A stretch of 64,000 bases of DNA from Verrucomicrobiota bacterium (GTDB lineage: Bacteria > Verrucomicrobiota > Verrucomicrobiia > Opitutales > Opitutaceae). Shown piece by piece: positions 16,601 through 24,132 of the stretch. The position numbers and the translations under genes were made by a program. A model generated the notes under the pieces. The model did not search any database and was not told the origin of the DNA. It saw nothing but the letters and a program-made list of their open reading frames with translations. The number at the start of each line of letters is the position of its first letter. Within the stretch, counting starts at the first letter, position 1. Where the stretch lies: positions 62,001-126,000 of the forward strand of contig JAEZGX010000005.1 of assembly GCA_023416735.1 (NCBI GenBank), given 5' to 3'.

Positions 16601-18819
16601 AGTTCAACTCTCCCGGCACCTTCGTCGTGCGCTTCACGACCACCGATGCACTCGGGCAGGCCGATCCTACGCCCGCCACCCGGACCATCACTGTCCTCAA
16701 CGCCGGCCCCGCCGTGATCCCACGCACCGGGTGGACGATCGCCTTCGTCGACAGCCAGGAAACCACGCAAGTCTCTTTCGCCGGCACCGGACACGCCACG
16801 CGCGCCATCGATGGCAATATCTACACCATGTGGCACACCCGGTATAAAACCGCGCAACATCCGCCGCCGCACGAGCTCCGCATCGACCTCGGTTCCGTCC
16901 GCTCTATCGCCGGTTTCCGCCATCTTCCCGGACAAGACGCCAATCAAAACAATCGCATCGCCGCGTTCGAATTCTACGTCTCGCTCGATGGAGCGAATTG
17001 GGGTTCGCCGGTTGCCGTCGGTCGGCTCCCCAACACCCAGGAGGAAACCGAAGTCCTCTTCCCGCCCGCGAACGGCCGCTTCGTGCGGCTGCGGGCGCTC
17101 GATAATCATCACGGCAGCCTCTTCACCGCCGTTGCCGAGTTCAACGTCCTGCAAGCGAGCACTGCCCCCAACTCCGCCCCCAACGGCGTGATCGCTTCTC
17201 CCGTATCCAACATCACCATACCCGCAGGCGCCGCGATCGAGTTCGCCGGCTCTGGCACCGACCCGGAAGGCCATCCTCTCTCCTATCGCTGGACCTTCGG
17301 CTCCGGCTCCGGCCTCGCGGATTCCCGTCTGCAAAATCCCGGGCTCGTGCGTTTCAACTTCCCCGGCACCTACGTCGTGACGCTCCACGCCGCCGACAAC
17401 AAAGGCCTTGTCGATTCCACCCCGGCGACGCGCACGATCACAGTCGAAGGCTGGCAGCCGCTGTCCCGCGCCGGGTGGACACTGCACTACACCGACAGCC
17501 AGGAACTCGCCAGCGGCTCATGGGGTCCGGCAACACCCGCCACGAATGCCTTCGATGGCAACCCGTCCACGTTCTGGCACACGGAATGGTTTTCCACCAT
17601 CGCTCCGCTCCCGCACGAACTTCAAATCAACCTCGGCGCCACGCACGATCTCGCAGGATTCACCTACCTCCCGCGCCAGGACGGGGTGAGCAACGGCAAG
17701 ATCACCCACTTCGAATTCTACCTCAGCACCGACGGCGTGAATTGGGGCGCGCCCATCTCAGCGGGTGTGTTCCCGAACTCCTCCGCGATTCAACAGATCA
17801 CGTTCTCGAAACAACCCGCGCGCTACATCCGCCTTCGCGCCCTCGGCGAAGTCAACGGTCAGCCTGCCACCGCCGTCGCCGAACTCGGGGCCTTGCTTCC
17901 GCCCGCCACCACCCCGTCGGTGCGCCTGATCTCTCCTCACTCCAAACACATTCAAACTTCGTCGACTCTCGTCGCGCGGGCCGACGCCAGCGTGCAAGCC
18001 GGCCAAGGCGTCCGCTTCACGCTCAATGGCAGCAACAGCATCGACGACTACGCCGCACCTTACGAAGCCACGTTCAACGGTCTCTCCGGTGACGGACATC
18101 AGATCGAAGTCCACATCATTGACGGCTCCGGCAACCTCGTAACCGGCGTCGCCCGCTATGACCGCGCCAGCCAGATCGGCATCGGGGACTACATCGTCGC
18201 GCTTGGCGACAGCATCACCTACGGCTTCGGCGACGACATCACGTCCGACAACACCTCTGCCGACGGCCGCAATTCATCCGCTGGCTACACGCCGATCCTC
18301 GCTAGCGCACTCTCCGCCGCACGGGGTCGTCCAGTTGCGATTTTCAACGAGGGCATCGGTGGCGAAAACTCCGCCCAGGCCGCCGCGCGAATCTGGACCG
18401 TCGTTCAAAAGCATCCCAACGCGCAGCAATTCCTCATCATGTATGGAGCGAACGACGCGTTCGTTCCCCGCGCGAGCGGTCTCGGCTTGCAACCCGGCGA
18501 CCCTGGCTACGCCAACAGCTTCAAAGACCACATGCAGCAGATCATCGATGTTGTGATCGCCGCGGGGAAATCTCCCGCCCTCGCGCTCACGCCTCCCATC
18601 GAGCCGATCGGCGGCAGCAACGATCTCCGGCTCCGCGCTTACAATCAGGTCGTGCTCGAGCTCGCCGCCGATCCAAACAACGAAATCTCCGTCGTTCCGC
18701 CCGATTTGCACACCTACTTCGCGACCCGCATTCCCACTCACTACATCCCGGACGCCATCCACCCCAACGGCCTCGGCTACCAAAGCATCGCCCAACTCTG
18801 GCTAAACGCCCTCGAGTGA
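13606..18819 (+). CDS. Giant secreted protein: six discoidin-like and five PKD-like modules plus SGNH esterase
   Basis: A 1737-residue exported protein (signal peptide 'FILLAALLSISTTAVS'). Six F5/8 type C (discoidin)-like modules start near residues 43, 292, 541, 790, 1038 and 1286. Each begins with a 'PR.GW...FVDS(E/Q)E' motif followed by '(D)GN..TFWHTEW' and 'F(R)HLPRQD'. Five PKD-like modules lie between them ('G.TVTF.GSGSDPDGH.PL.Y.W.FG.GSG'). An Ig-like spacer then leads to a C-terminal SGNH/GDSL hydrolase: GDS with Ser1536, 'GIGGENS', 'YGANDAF', and Asp1716/His1719 in 'DAIHPNG'. It probably binds extracellular or surface glycan and removes ester groups. ATG 13606 is chosen because it starts the signal peptide; the frame is open upstream only as a shadow of the GT11 gene. 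Confidence 0.88.
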   Translation: MNPVLPGSRRISPDAALHRFVRRFILLAALLSISTTAVSQTLVPRAGWTISFVDSEELTSGSWGPATPASSVIDGNPNTFWHTQWLNAQPAFPHELQIDLGVVRSLTGFSHLPRQDGRLNGRIAQYEFFVSVDGATWGASVAAGTFANTAAETTVPFPAVVGRYVRLRALSTYDPYGFAASVAELNLLTDNQAPESEIVAPIDDVTIAVGQSVTFEGSGSDADGHTPLAYRWTFGTGSGVPDSHSQNPGAVQFNQAGSFLVRLATTDALGQVDPTPATRTVLVQNSASSFPIPRAGWSVAYVDSQELKSGSWGPATPATNAIDGNPATFWHTEWFNAQKPFPHEIQIDMGALHHVTGFRHLPRQDDIINGRIAQFEFFVSSDGNNWGSPVATGTFANTLAESTIPSTPKFGRYVRLRALSTYDSHGFAASLAELNVLTDNQAPNGSISSPSSTITIAAGQTVTFNGGGSDPDGHVPLSFHWSFGAGSGLSDSTAQNPGALAFNTPGTYTVRLTVTDAQGQPDPTPATCTVIVQSGTPEHLLPRLGWTISFVDSEELKSGSWGPATPATNAIDGNASTFWHTEWFNVQRPFPHEIQIDLGVAYNVTGFRHLPRQDGLLNGRIAQFEFYVSTDGANWGTPTASGTLPNTAAQSHVPSTPKLGRFVRLRALSTYDSYGFAASLAEFNVVTDNQAPDATITSPASDVAINAGQTVTFAGAGSDPDQHTPLAYLWTFGSGSGVPQSNLQNPVAVRFDIPGTYTVRLAVTDSRGQSDPVPATRIITVSNSTPVFTIPRQSWTIAFVDSQETKSGSWGPATPATSAIDGDPSTFWHTEWFAAQPSFPHEIQVDLGVAFSVAGFRHLPRQDGNIAGRISAFELYVSADGLNWGTPVATGTFPNTSTESTIYSTIKTGRYVRFRALGNYDSYGFAASLAEFNLLTNNRPPESTISTPTGSVTIAAGETVTFNGSGSDPDSHSPLTYRWSFGTGSGVPDSTVQNPGAVQFNSPGTFVVRFTTTDALGQADPTPATRTITVLNAGPAVIPRTGWTIAFVDSQETTQVSFAGTGHATRAIDGNIYTMWHTRYKTAQHPPPHELRIDLGSVRSIAGFRHLPGQDANQNNRIAAFEFYVSLDGANWGSPVAVGRLPNTQEETEVLFPPANGRFVRLRALDNHHGSLFTAVAEFNVLQASTAPNSAPNGVIASPVSNITIPAGAAIEFAGSGTDPEGHPLSYRWTFGSGSGLADSRLQNPGLVRFNFPGTYVVTLHAADNKGLVDSTPATRTITVEGWQPLSRAGWTLHYTDSQELASGSWGPATPATNAFDGNPSTFWHTEWFSTIAPLPHELQINLGATHDLAGFTYLPRQDGVSNGKITHFEFYLSTDGVNWGAPISAGVFPNSSAIQQITFSKQPARYIRLRALGEVNGQPATAVAELGALLPPATTPSVRLISPHSKHIQTSSTLVARADASVQAGQGVRFTLNGSNSIDDYAAPYEATFNGLSGDGHQIEVHIIDGSGNLVTGVARYDRASQIGIGDYIVALGDSITYGFGDDITSDNTSADGRNSSAGYTPILASALSAARGRPVAIFNEGIGGENSAQAAARIWTVVQKHPNAQQFLIMYGANDAFVPRASGLGLQPGDPGYANSFKDHMQQIIDVVIAAGKSPALALTPPIEPIGGSNDLRLRAYNQVVLELAADPNNEISVVPPDLHTYFATRIPTHYIPDAIHPNGLGYQSIAQLWLNALE
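13732..17460 (+). repeat. Five tandem 744-747-bp coding repeats
   Basis: Discoidin+PKD units recur at 13732, 14479, 15226, 15973 and 16717, with a final discoidin at 17461. Spacing is 249, 249, 249, 248 and 248 codons. Units 1-4 and 6 share nearly identical segments such as 'SGSWGPATPA' and 'FWHTEWF'; unit 5 is diverged ('QVSFAGTGHATRAIDG'). The regularity indicates tandem duplication with some homogenisation, and copy number may vary between strains. Confidence 0.9.
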
Positions 18820-18836
18820 CCCGCTCCGCTTTGCCG

Positions 18837-19838
18837 ATGTTCAACACTCCCATCGTTCTCATCATTTTCCGCCGACCGGAATTCACCCGCCGCGTCGCCG
18901 AGATCGTCGCCACCCTCGATCCGAAAACGCTCTTCGTGATCGCCGATGGTCCTCGCGCCGATCGGCCCGACGAAGCCGCGCTCTGCGCTCGAACCCGAGC
19001 CGTTATCGACGAGTTCAAATGGAATGGCACGGTCATCAAACACTACTCCGATGTAAACCTCGGCTGCGGCCGCCGGCCCGCGACCGGCATCGACTGGGTT
19101 TTCAGCCAAGTCGATGAAGCGATCATTCTCGAAGACGACTGCGTTCCCCATCCGTCGTTCTTTCGCTACTGCGAAGAGATGCTGGAACGCTACCGCGACG
19201 ATGAGCGCATCATGCACATCGCGGGCACGACGTTCCGTCGCGAGCCGCTTCCGATCTCCTACAGCTATACGTTCTCGCAGATGAACGCCGCCTGGGGTTG
19301 GGCGACTTGGCGCCGCGCATGGAGGCATTTCGATTTCAACGTGGCCCTTTGGCCCGAGCTTCGCGGCACTTCCTGGCTTTCCGAAGTGTTGCCCGACTCC
19401 CGGGTCGAGAAATTCTGGGCCGACAGCTTCGATCGCGCCTACGCCCCGCAGGGCAACCTCAGCTATTGGGATCATCAATGGGCCTTCGCCGTCTGGGCCA
19501 ACAACGGACTCGCCGTGGTGCCACGTCGCAATCTCATCACCAACATCGGCTGCAATCGCGATGGCACCCACTGCGCGGACGAAAACGACATCGTCGGCAA
19601 TCTCCCCGCTCATCAAATCGAGTTCCCTTTGCGCCATCCGCCCACGGTTTTGCACAACCGCAGCCTCGATCGCGAATTCGTCCGCAACGTGATCGCGCCT
19701 CGTCTCTTTCCCCCTCCGCCTCCGGTCACGACCCGTATCCGCAAACGCGCGCGTCGAATCTTGGGACAAGTAAAATCGCTGCTCGGCCCCAGTATCTCGA
19801 TCCAGGCCTTCGCGCGTCACCCGGCGCCGCACGAGTAA
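18837..19838 (+). CDS. Glycosyltransferase, GT-A fold (GNT-I-like)
   Basis: A 333-residue GT-A type sugar transferase. It opens 'TPIVLIIFRRPEFTRRV' and has the metal-binding acidic motif in 'DEAIILEDDCVPHPSFFRYCEEML'. 'MNAAWGWATWRRAW' and 'WDHQWAFAVWANNG' follow; both are typical of GNT-I-like bacterial transferases in LPS and capsule clusters. The ATG at 18837 is preferred; a GTG at 18816 overlapping the preceding stop is an alternative adding seven residues. It follows the esterase gene by 17 bases. Confidence 0.82.
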   Translation: MFNTPIVLIIFRRPEFTRRVAEIVATLDPKTLFVIADGPRADRPDEAALCARTRAVIDEFKWNGTVIKHYSDVNLGCGRRPATGIDWVFSQVDEAIILEDDCVPHPSFFRYCEEMLERYRDDERIMHIAGTTFRREPLPISYSYTFSQMNAAWGWATWRRAWRHFDFNVALWPELRGTSWLSEVLPDSRVEKFWADSFDRAYAPQGNLSYWDHQWAFAVWANNGLAVVPRRNLITNIGCNRDGTHCADENDIVGNLPAHQIEFPLRHPPTVLHNRSLDREFVRNVIAPRLFPPPPPVTTRIRKRARRILGQVKSLLGPSISIQAFARHPAPHE

Positions 19839-19910
19839 ACGTCACCGCGACTCGTCTGCGTTCGCTTGTCCTCTCCCCGCGCCGCAATCGCTGCGCAGTC
19901 CCACATTCCT

Positions 19911-20621
19911 ATGCCTCGCCGCACCGCTCTTCGGTGGCGCCGTTTCTGGATCCGCCTTGCGCGTCCTCGCGGCCTCGGCCGCATCGCCGCGCATCTCGCT
20001 CGGCTCGGTGTGCCTCCTTATCACGGCGGCACCTATCTCGCCCATCTTCACGTTCGAGGCTTCGTCGCGCCGACCGCAAACCTTGTCCATCCGCACATCT
20101 CGTTCGGCAAATACGTCTACGTCGGCGACCGCGTGAACACGTTCGCCGACTACGATCAGGGCGAAATCCGTTTTCAACACCGCGTCGAGATCTACGGTGA
20201 CTGCTTTCTCCGCACCGGCCCCGAGGGCCTGATCGAGATTGGCGAGGGCACTCACGTCCAGCCCGGTTGTTACTTCGTGTCCTGCCAAGCTCCCATCATC
20301 ATCGGCCGCAAGGTCGAGATCGCTCCAGGTTGCGCGTTCTACTCGAGCACGCACGGCATCGAACCCGGGAAGCTCATCATGGAGCAGCCCATATTCTCGA
20401 AAGGTCAGATCGTAGTCGGCGACGGAGCCTGGCTCGGTCACCGCGTCACCGTGCTAAGCGGCGTCACCATCGGCCCGGGAGCCGTGATCGGCGCCGGCTC
20501 GGTGGTTACCCGCAACATTCCTGCCGACGCGATCGCGGGCGGCATCCCGGCCCGGGTGATCGGCCACCGTGATGCCTCGGCCACTCCCGCGTTTGCTTCC
20601 CCTCTCCCGAACACCACGTGA
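19911..20621 (+). CDS. Hexapeptide-repeat acyltransferase
   Basis: A 236-residue left-handed beta-helix acetyltransferase. Repeats run from '[23 protein letters not shown]' through '[17 protein letters not shown]' and '[21 protein letters not shown]' to '[32 protein letters not shown]', ending '[11 protein letters not shown]'. The 'STHG' histidine is the likely catalytic base. This is the second such enzyme in the island, so at least two O- or N-acylations of the glycan are likely. ATG 19911 is used; the frame can be extended to a TTG 45 bases upstream. Confidence 0.85.
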   Translation: MPRRTALRWRRFWIRLARPRGLGRIAAHLARLGVPPYHGGTYLAHLHVRGFVAPTANLVHPHISFGKYVYVGDRVNTFADYDQGEIRFQHRVEIYGDCFLRTGPEGLIEIGEGTHVQPGCYFVSCQAPIIIGRKVEIAPGCAFYSSTHGIEPGKLIMEQPIFSKGQIVVGDGAWLGHRVTVLSGVTIGPGAVIGAGSVVTRNIPADAIAGGIPARVIGHRDASATPAFASPLPNTT

Positions 20622-20634
20622 CCACCTCCTCCTC

Positions 20635-21435
20635 ATGAAAACCGTCATCCTCGCCGGCGGCTACGGCACCCGGATCTCCGAAGAAAGCGCCACCCGTCCC
20701 AAACCCATGGTCGAAATCGGCGGCCTCCCCATCCTTTGGCACATCATGAAAATCTACAGCCACTACGGCCTGAACGATTTCATCATCTGCCTCGGCTACA
20801 AGGGATACGTCATCAAGGAATTCTTCGCGAATTACTTCCTTAAACAGTGCGACGTCCGCATGGACCTGCGCGCAAATCGTCTCGAATTCCTCACCAACGG
20901 CGTGGAGCCGTGGCGCATCACTCTTGTGGATACGGGCGAGAAAAACATGACCGGCGGCCGGCTGCGCCGCGTCCGTGAGCACATCGGCGACGAAACGTTC
21001 TGCATGACCTACGGCGACGGCGTTACCGACCTCGATATCCCCGCCACAATCGCCTTTCACCACGAACACGGAAACCTCGCTACCGTCACCGCGATCCAGC
21101 CGCCCGGCCGCTTCGGCGCATTCGCTCTCTCCGAATCGAAAACTCGCATCGAAAGCTTCCGCGAAAAGCCCATCGGCGACGGCGCGTGGGTCAATGGCGG
21201 CTTCTTCGTCCTCGAGCCCGGCGTCATCGACTACATCGAGGACGACATGACCACCTTCGAACAACAGCCGATGCAAAGCCTCGCACGCGATGGCCAGCTC
21301 CACGCCTATAAACACGCCGGCTTCTGGCAGTCGATGGATACGCTCCGCGACAAGATGTATTTGGAAAACCTCTGGGCGAGCGGCGATGCCCGCTGGAAGG
21401 TTTGGGACCGCCACCACGCGAGCCTTGCCAGCTAA
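20635..21435 (+). CDS. rfbF: Glucose-1-phosphate cytidylyltransferase
   Basis: Makes CDP-glucose from glucose-1-phosphate and CTP, the entry step to CDP-linked deoxysugars. The 266-residue protein has the signature '[26 protein letters not shown]', the nucleotide loop '[12 protein letters not shown]', and '[16 protein letters not shown]' with the C-terminal '[12 protein letters not shown]'. Length and motifs match RfbF closely. The gene directly precedes rfbG, as in known CDP-sugar loci. ATG 20635 is chosen, 13 bases after the acyltransferase stop; the upstream frame extension is a shadow. Confidence 0.95.
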   Translation: MKTVILAGGYGTRISEESATRPKPMVEIGGLPILWHIMKIYSHYGLNDFIICLGYKGYVIKEFFANYFLKQCDVRMDLRANRLEFLTNGVEPWRITLVDTGEKNMTGGRLRRVREHIGDETFCMTYGDGVTDLDIPATIAFHHEHGNLATVTAIQPPGRFGAFALSESKTRIESFREKPIGDGAWVNGGFFVLEPGVIDYIEDDMTTFEQQPMQSLARDGQLHAYKHAGFWQSMDTLRDKMYLENLWASGDARWKVWDRHHASLAS

Positions 21436-21456
21436 AACTCTGCACTCCCTCCCAAC

Positions 21457-22584
21457 ATGACTCCTGCATTCTGGCACGGTAAGAAAGTTTTCATCACCGG
21501 TCACACCGGCTTCAAAGGCACCTGGCTCACGCTCTGGCTCCAACGGCTCGGAGCCGAGGTCGTCGGCTACGCTCTTCCGCCGTCGACCGAACCGTCGATG
21601 TTCACGCTCACCCGTGCGAGCGAGGGAATAAAGTCAATCGAAGGAGACGTCCGTGATCTTGCGAAGCTTCAATCCGCCTTGCGCGAGCATCGCCCCGAAA
21701 TCGTGATTCATATGGCCGCGCAGGCGCTCGTGAAAACGGCCTACGCTGATCCCGTGACGACCTACACCACCAATGTGGTTGGCACGCTCAACCTCCTCGA
21801 ATCCGTTCGTCACACCCCGTCCGTCCGCGTCGCCGTCTGCATCACGAGCGACAAATGCTACCAGAACGACGAGTGGGTCTGGGGTTACCGCGAAAACGAC
21901 CGCATGGGCGGCCACGATCCTTACTCGAGCAGCAAAGGCTGCGCCGAGCTTCTCATCTCCGCCTATCGCGACTCCTATTTTTCTCCGGAAAAAATCGCCG
22001 AACACGGGGTCGCCCTCGCGAGCACGCGCGCCGGCAATGTCATCGGCGGCGGCGACTGGTCGAAAGACCGCCTCGTGCCCGATACTGTCAGCGCAATCAT
22101 GGCCGGAAAACCCGTGCTGATCCGGCGACCGCACGCCGTTCGCCCCTGGCAGTTCGTCCTCGAACCACTTCGCGGTTATCTCGACCTCGCCGAGCGCCTC
22201 CATCAGGAGCCCGCGAAATTCGCTGGCGCGTGGAACTTCGGACCCGACATCGAGCAGATCAAACCGGTGCAGTGGATCACCGATTATCTCACAAACCGCT
22301 GGGGTGAATCCGCCACTTGGATACTCGATGGCGCCAACCATCCGCACGAAGATCATTTCCTCCGCCTCGATTGCACCAAGGCCAAAAGCATCCTCGGCTG
22401 GCGCCCCGCGCTCGATCTTCCGACGGTGCTCGACTGGATCGTCGACTGGTATCGGGCATCCAAGGAAAACGCCGATCTCCGCGCCGTCACCGAAGCGCAG
22501 ATCGACCGCTACGAAACGCTCGTGCGCGAATCCTCCGGGGAGTTGTCACTCCCCGCGACGTCCCCGCTCCGCAAAGCTTCGTGA
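21457..22584 (+). CDS. rfbG: CDP-glucose 4,6-dehydratase
   Basis: Converts CDP-glucose to CDP-4-keto-6-deoxyglucose. The 375-residue SDR protein has the NAD site 'VFITGHTGFKGTWLTLWL' (GxxGxxG), 'VIHMAAQALVKTAYADP', the catalytic Ser/Tyr/Lys set around 'CITSDKCYQN' and 'YSSSKGCAELL', and 'AGNVIGGGDWSKDRLVPD' with 'VLIRRPHAVRPWQFVLEPL', diagnostic of RfbG. It is 21 bases downstream of rfbF and eight bases upstream of the epimerase gene. Confidence 0.95.
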   Translation: MTPAFWHGKKVFITGHTGFKGTWLTLWLQRLGAEVVGYALPPSTEPSMFTLTRASEGIKSIEGDVRDLAKLQSALREHRPEIVIHMAAQALVKTAYADPVTTYTTNVVGTLNLLESVRHTPSVRVAVCITSDKCYQNDEWVWGYRENDRMGGHDPYSSSKGCAELLISAYRDSYFSPEKIAEHGVALASTRAGNVIGGGDWSKDRLVPDTVSAIMAGKPVLIRRPHAVRPWQFVLEPLRGYLDLAERLHQEPAKFAGAWNFGPDIEQIKPVQWITDYLTNRWGESATWILDGANHPHEDHFLRLDCTKAKSILGWRPALDLPTVLDWIVDWYRASKENADLRAVTEAQIDRYETLVRESSGELSLPATSPLRKAS

Positions 22585-22591
22585 GGCCGCC

Positions 22592-23155
22592 ATGACGTTT
22601 CACACCACTCCCATTGCGGGCGCCTACGTGATCGAGTTGACCCGCCGCGAAGACGTTCGCGGTTCGTTCGCCCGGGTCTGGTCCACCGCCGCACTGCGGG
22701 AACACGGCGTCGCTTTCGACATCGTCGAGATGAATACCTCGCGCACGCTCCGTCGCGGCACCATTCGAGGCCTCCACTATCAAACCGAACCGCACGCCGA
22801 GGCGAAGTTCGTCCGCTGCACCCGCGGTGCTCTCTACGATGTGGTTCTCGATCTGCGCCCCGACTCTCCCACCTACTTGCGTTGGGCCACGTTCGATTTG
22901 CGCGACTCCGCTGACCGCACGCTCTACATTCCGCCCGGCTGCGCTCATGGCTTCCAAACTTTGGAGAACAATTCTGAGATAACCTACGCCGTCTCCGCCA
23001 CGTATCATCCGGAATGCGAGCGCGGCGTCCGCTGGAACGATCCCGCCTTCGGCATTTCCTGGCCAATCTCCGAAGTAATCCTGTCTGACAAGGACGCGAA
23101 TCTCCCCCTCGTGAGCCCGGCGCCCAAGCGTATCCAAACTTTGGTTACCGCTTAG
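22592..23155 (+). CDS. RmlC-like NDP-4-keto-6-deoxysugar 3,5-epimerase
   Basis: A 187-residue cupin of the RmlC family. It has 'REDVRGSFARVW', the substrate and catalytic His segment 'RGTIRGLHYQ', 'FVRCTRGALYDVVLDLRPDSPTY', 'IPPGCAHGFQTLEN' and the conserved end 'CERGVRWNDPAFGISWP'. RmlC itself acts on dTDP-4-keto-6-deoxyglucose. Here it sits directly after rfbG, so the substrate is inferred to be CDP-4-keto-6-deoxyglucose, at C3, C5 or both. The start is the ATG eight bases after the rfbG stop. Confidence 0.85.
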   Translation: MTFHTTPIAGAYVIELTRREDVRGSFARVWSTAALREHGVAFDIVEMNTSRTLRRGTIRGLHYQTEPHAEAKFVRCTRGALYDVVLDLRPDSPTYLRWATFDLRDSADRTLYIPPGCAHGFQTLENNSEITYAVSATYHPECERGVRWNDPAFGISWPISEVILSDKDANLPLVSPAPKRIQTLVTA

Positions 23156-23200
23156 GCCGCGACTCCACCCTAGCGCAACTCGCGTCAGCCAACGCCACCC

Positions 23201-24124
23201 ATGTCCCGCCTCCTGGTCACCGGCGCCACCGGCCTGATCGGCCGTCAACTCCTGCCGCAGCTTCACGCGGCCGGCTACGAGGTCCACGCCCTCGCGCACC
23301 GCACGGACATTCCCGCCGATGCGCGTCCGTTCGCCACGTGGCACTCCACCGATCTCCTCAGCACCGAGTCCACTCGCTCCGTCGTTCAATCGATCTCAGC
23401 CGAATACCTGCTCCACCTCGCGTGGCCCGCTCTCGTCAACAGCCTCAACAGCGGCATCCATCAAACCTTCCTCGAGGCCAGCCGCCCCCTCCTTCGCGAA
23501 TTTTATCTGGCTGGAGGTGCCCGCGCGGTCGTCGCCGGCACCTGCTTCGAATACGATTGGAGCAACGGTCTCTGCGTGGAAAATCACACGTCGCTCAAGC
23601 CTTCCACCGCTTACGGCGCTGCCAAGGTTCAACTGCTGCAATACCTCGAATCGCTCGCGCGGGAACTGCATCGCAGCTGGGCATGGGGCCGGATCTTCCT
23701 TGTTTACGGCCCGCATCAAGATCCCACTCGCTTCGTTCCGGCCGTCATCCAAGGCCTGCTCGCGCGGCGCCCGGTTCCGTGCACCGAGGGGTATCAGATT
23801 CGCGATTACCTGCACGCGTTCGATGTCGCCGGCGGTCTGCTTCGCCTGCTCGAAAGCGGCCACGAGGGCACGTGCAACATCGGTTCCGGCGAAGCGGTTT
23901 CCCTCCGAGAAATTGCCGGACACCTCGCCGACCTCGTCGGAGGTCGTGAACTCCTGCAGTTTGGCGCGCGCCCCACTCCCAAAGGTGAACCGCCTGCAAT
24001 CCTCGCCGACGTCCACCGGCTGCGCCACGTCATCGGCTGGACTCCACGTTTCTCCCTGACGGCCGGTCTCGGCGACACCGTCGCGGCGCTGCAGTCCGCC
24101 GCGCGCGCCTCCGTCCTCGCCTGA
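23201..24124 (+). CDS. NAD(P)-dependent sugar epimerase/reductase (SDR)
   Basis: A 307-residue extended SDR. It has the Rossmann motif 'LLVTGATGLIGRQLLPQL', 'AEYLLHLAWPA', and catalytic Tyr/Lys in 'STAYGAAKVQLLQYL' with a preceding 'AGTCFEYDW'. A C-terminal sugar-binding part with 'FVPAVIQGLLARRPVPCTEGYQIRDYLHA' follows. Given the order rfbF-rfbG-epimerase-this gene, it most likely reduces the 4-keto group to finish a CDP-6-deoxyhexose. A C2 or C4 epimerase role is the alternative. Confidence 0.82.
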   Translation: MSRLLVTGATGLIGRQLLPQLHAAGYEVHALAHRTDIPADARPFATWHSTDLLSTESTRSVVQSISAEYLLHLAWPALVNSLNSGIHQTFLEASRPLLREFYLAGGARAVVAGTCFEYDWSNGLCVENHTSLKPSTAYGAAKVQLLQYLESLARELHRSWAWGRIFLVYGPHQDPTRFVPAVIQGLLARRPVPCTEGYQIRDYLHAFDVAGGLLRLLESGHEGTCNIGSGEAVSLREIAGHLADLVGGRELLQFGARPTPKGEPPAILADVHRLRHVIGWTPRFSLTAGLGDTVAALQSAARASVLA

Positions 24125-24132
24125 ATTTCACT

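Noticed and set aside
13732..17460. Regular repeats considered as a CRISPR array
   Set aside because: The period is about 745 bases and the repeats encode protein modules; there are no short repeats with unique spacers and no cas genes.
16030..17487. 485-codon minus-strand reading frame inside the discoidin protein
   Set aside because: It is the reverse-strand shadow of GC-rich tandem repeats; its product is low-complexity and matches no family, while the plus-strand modules are clear.
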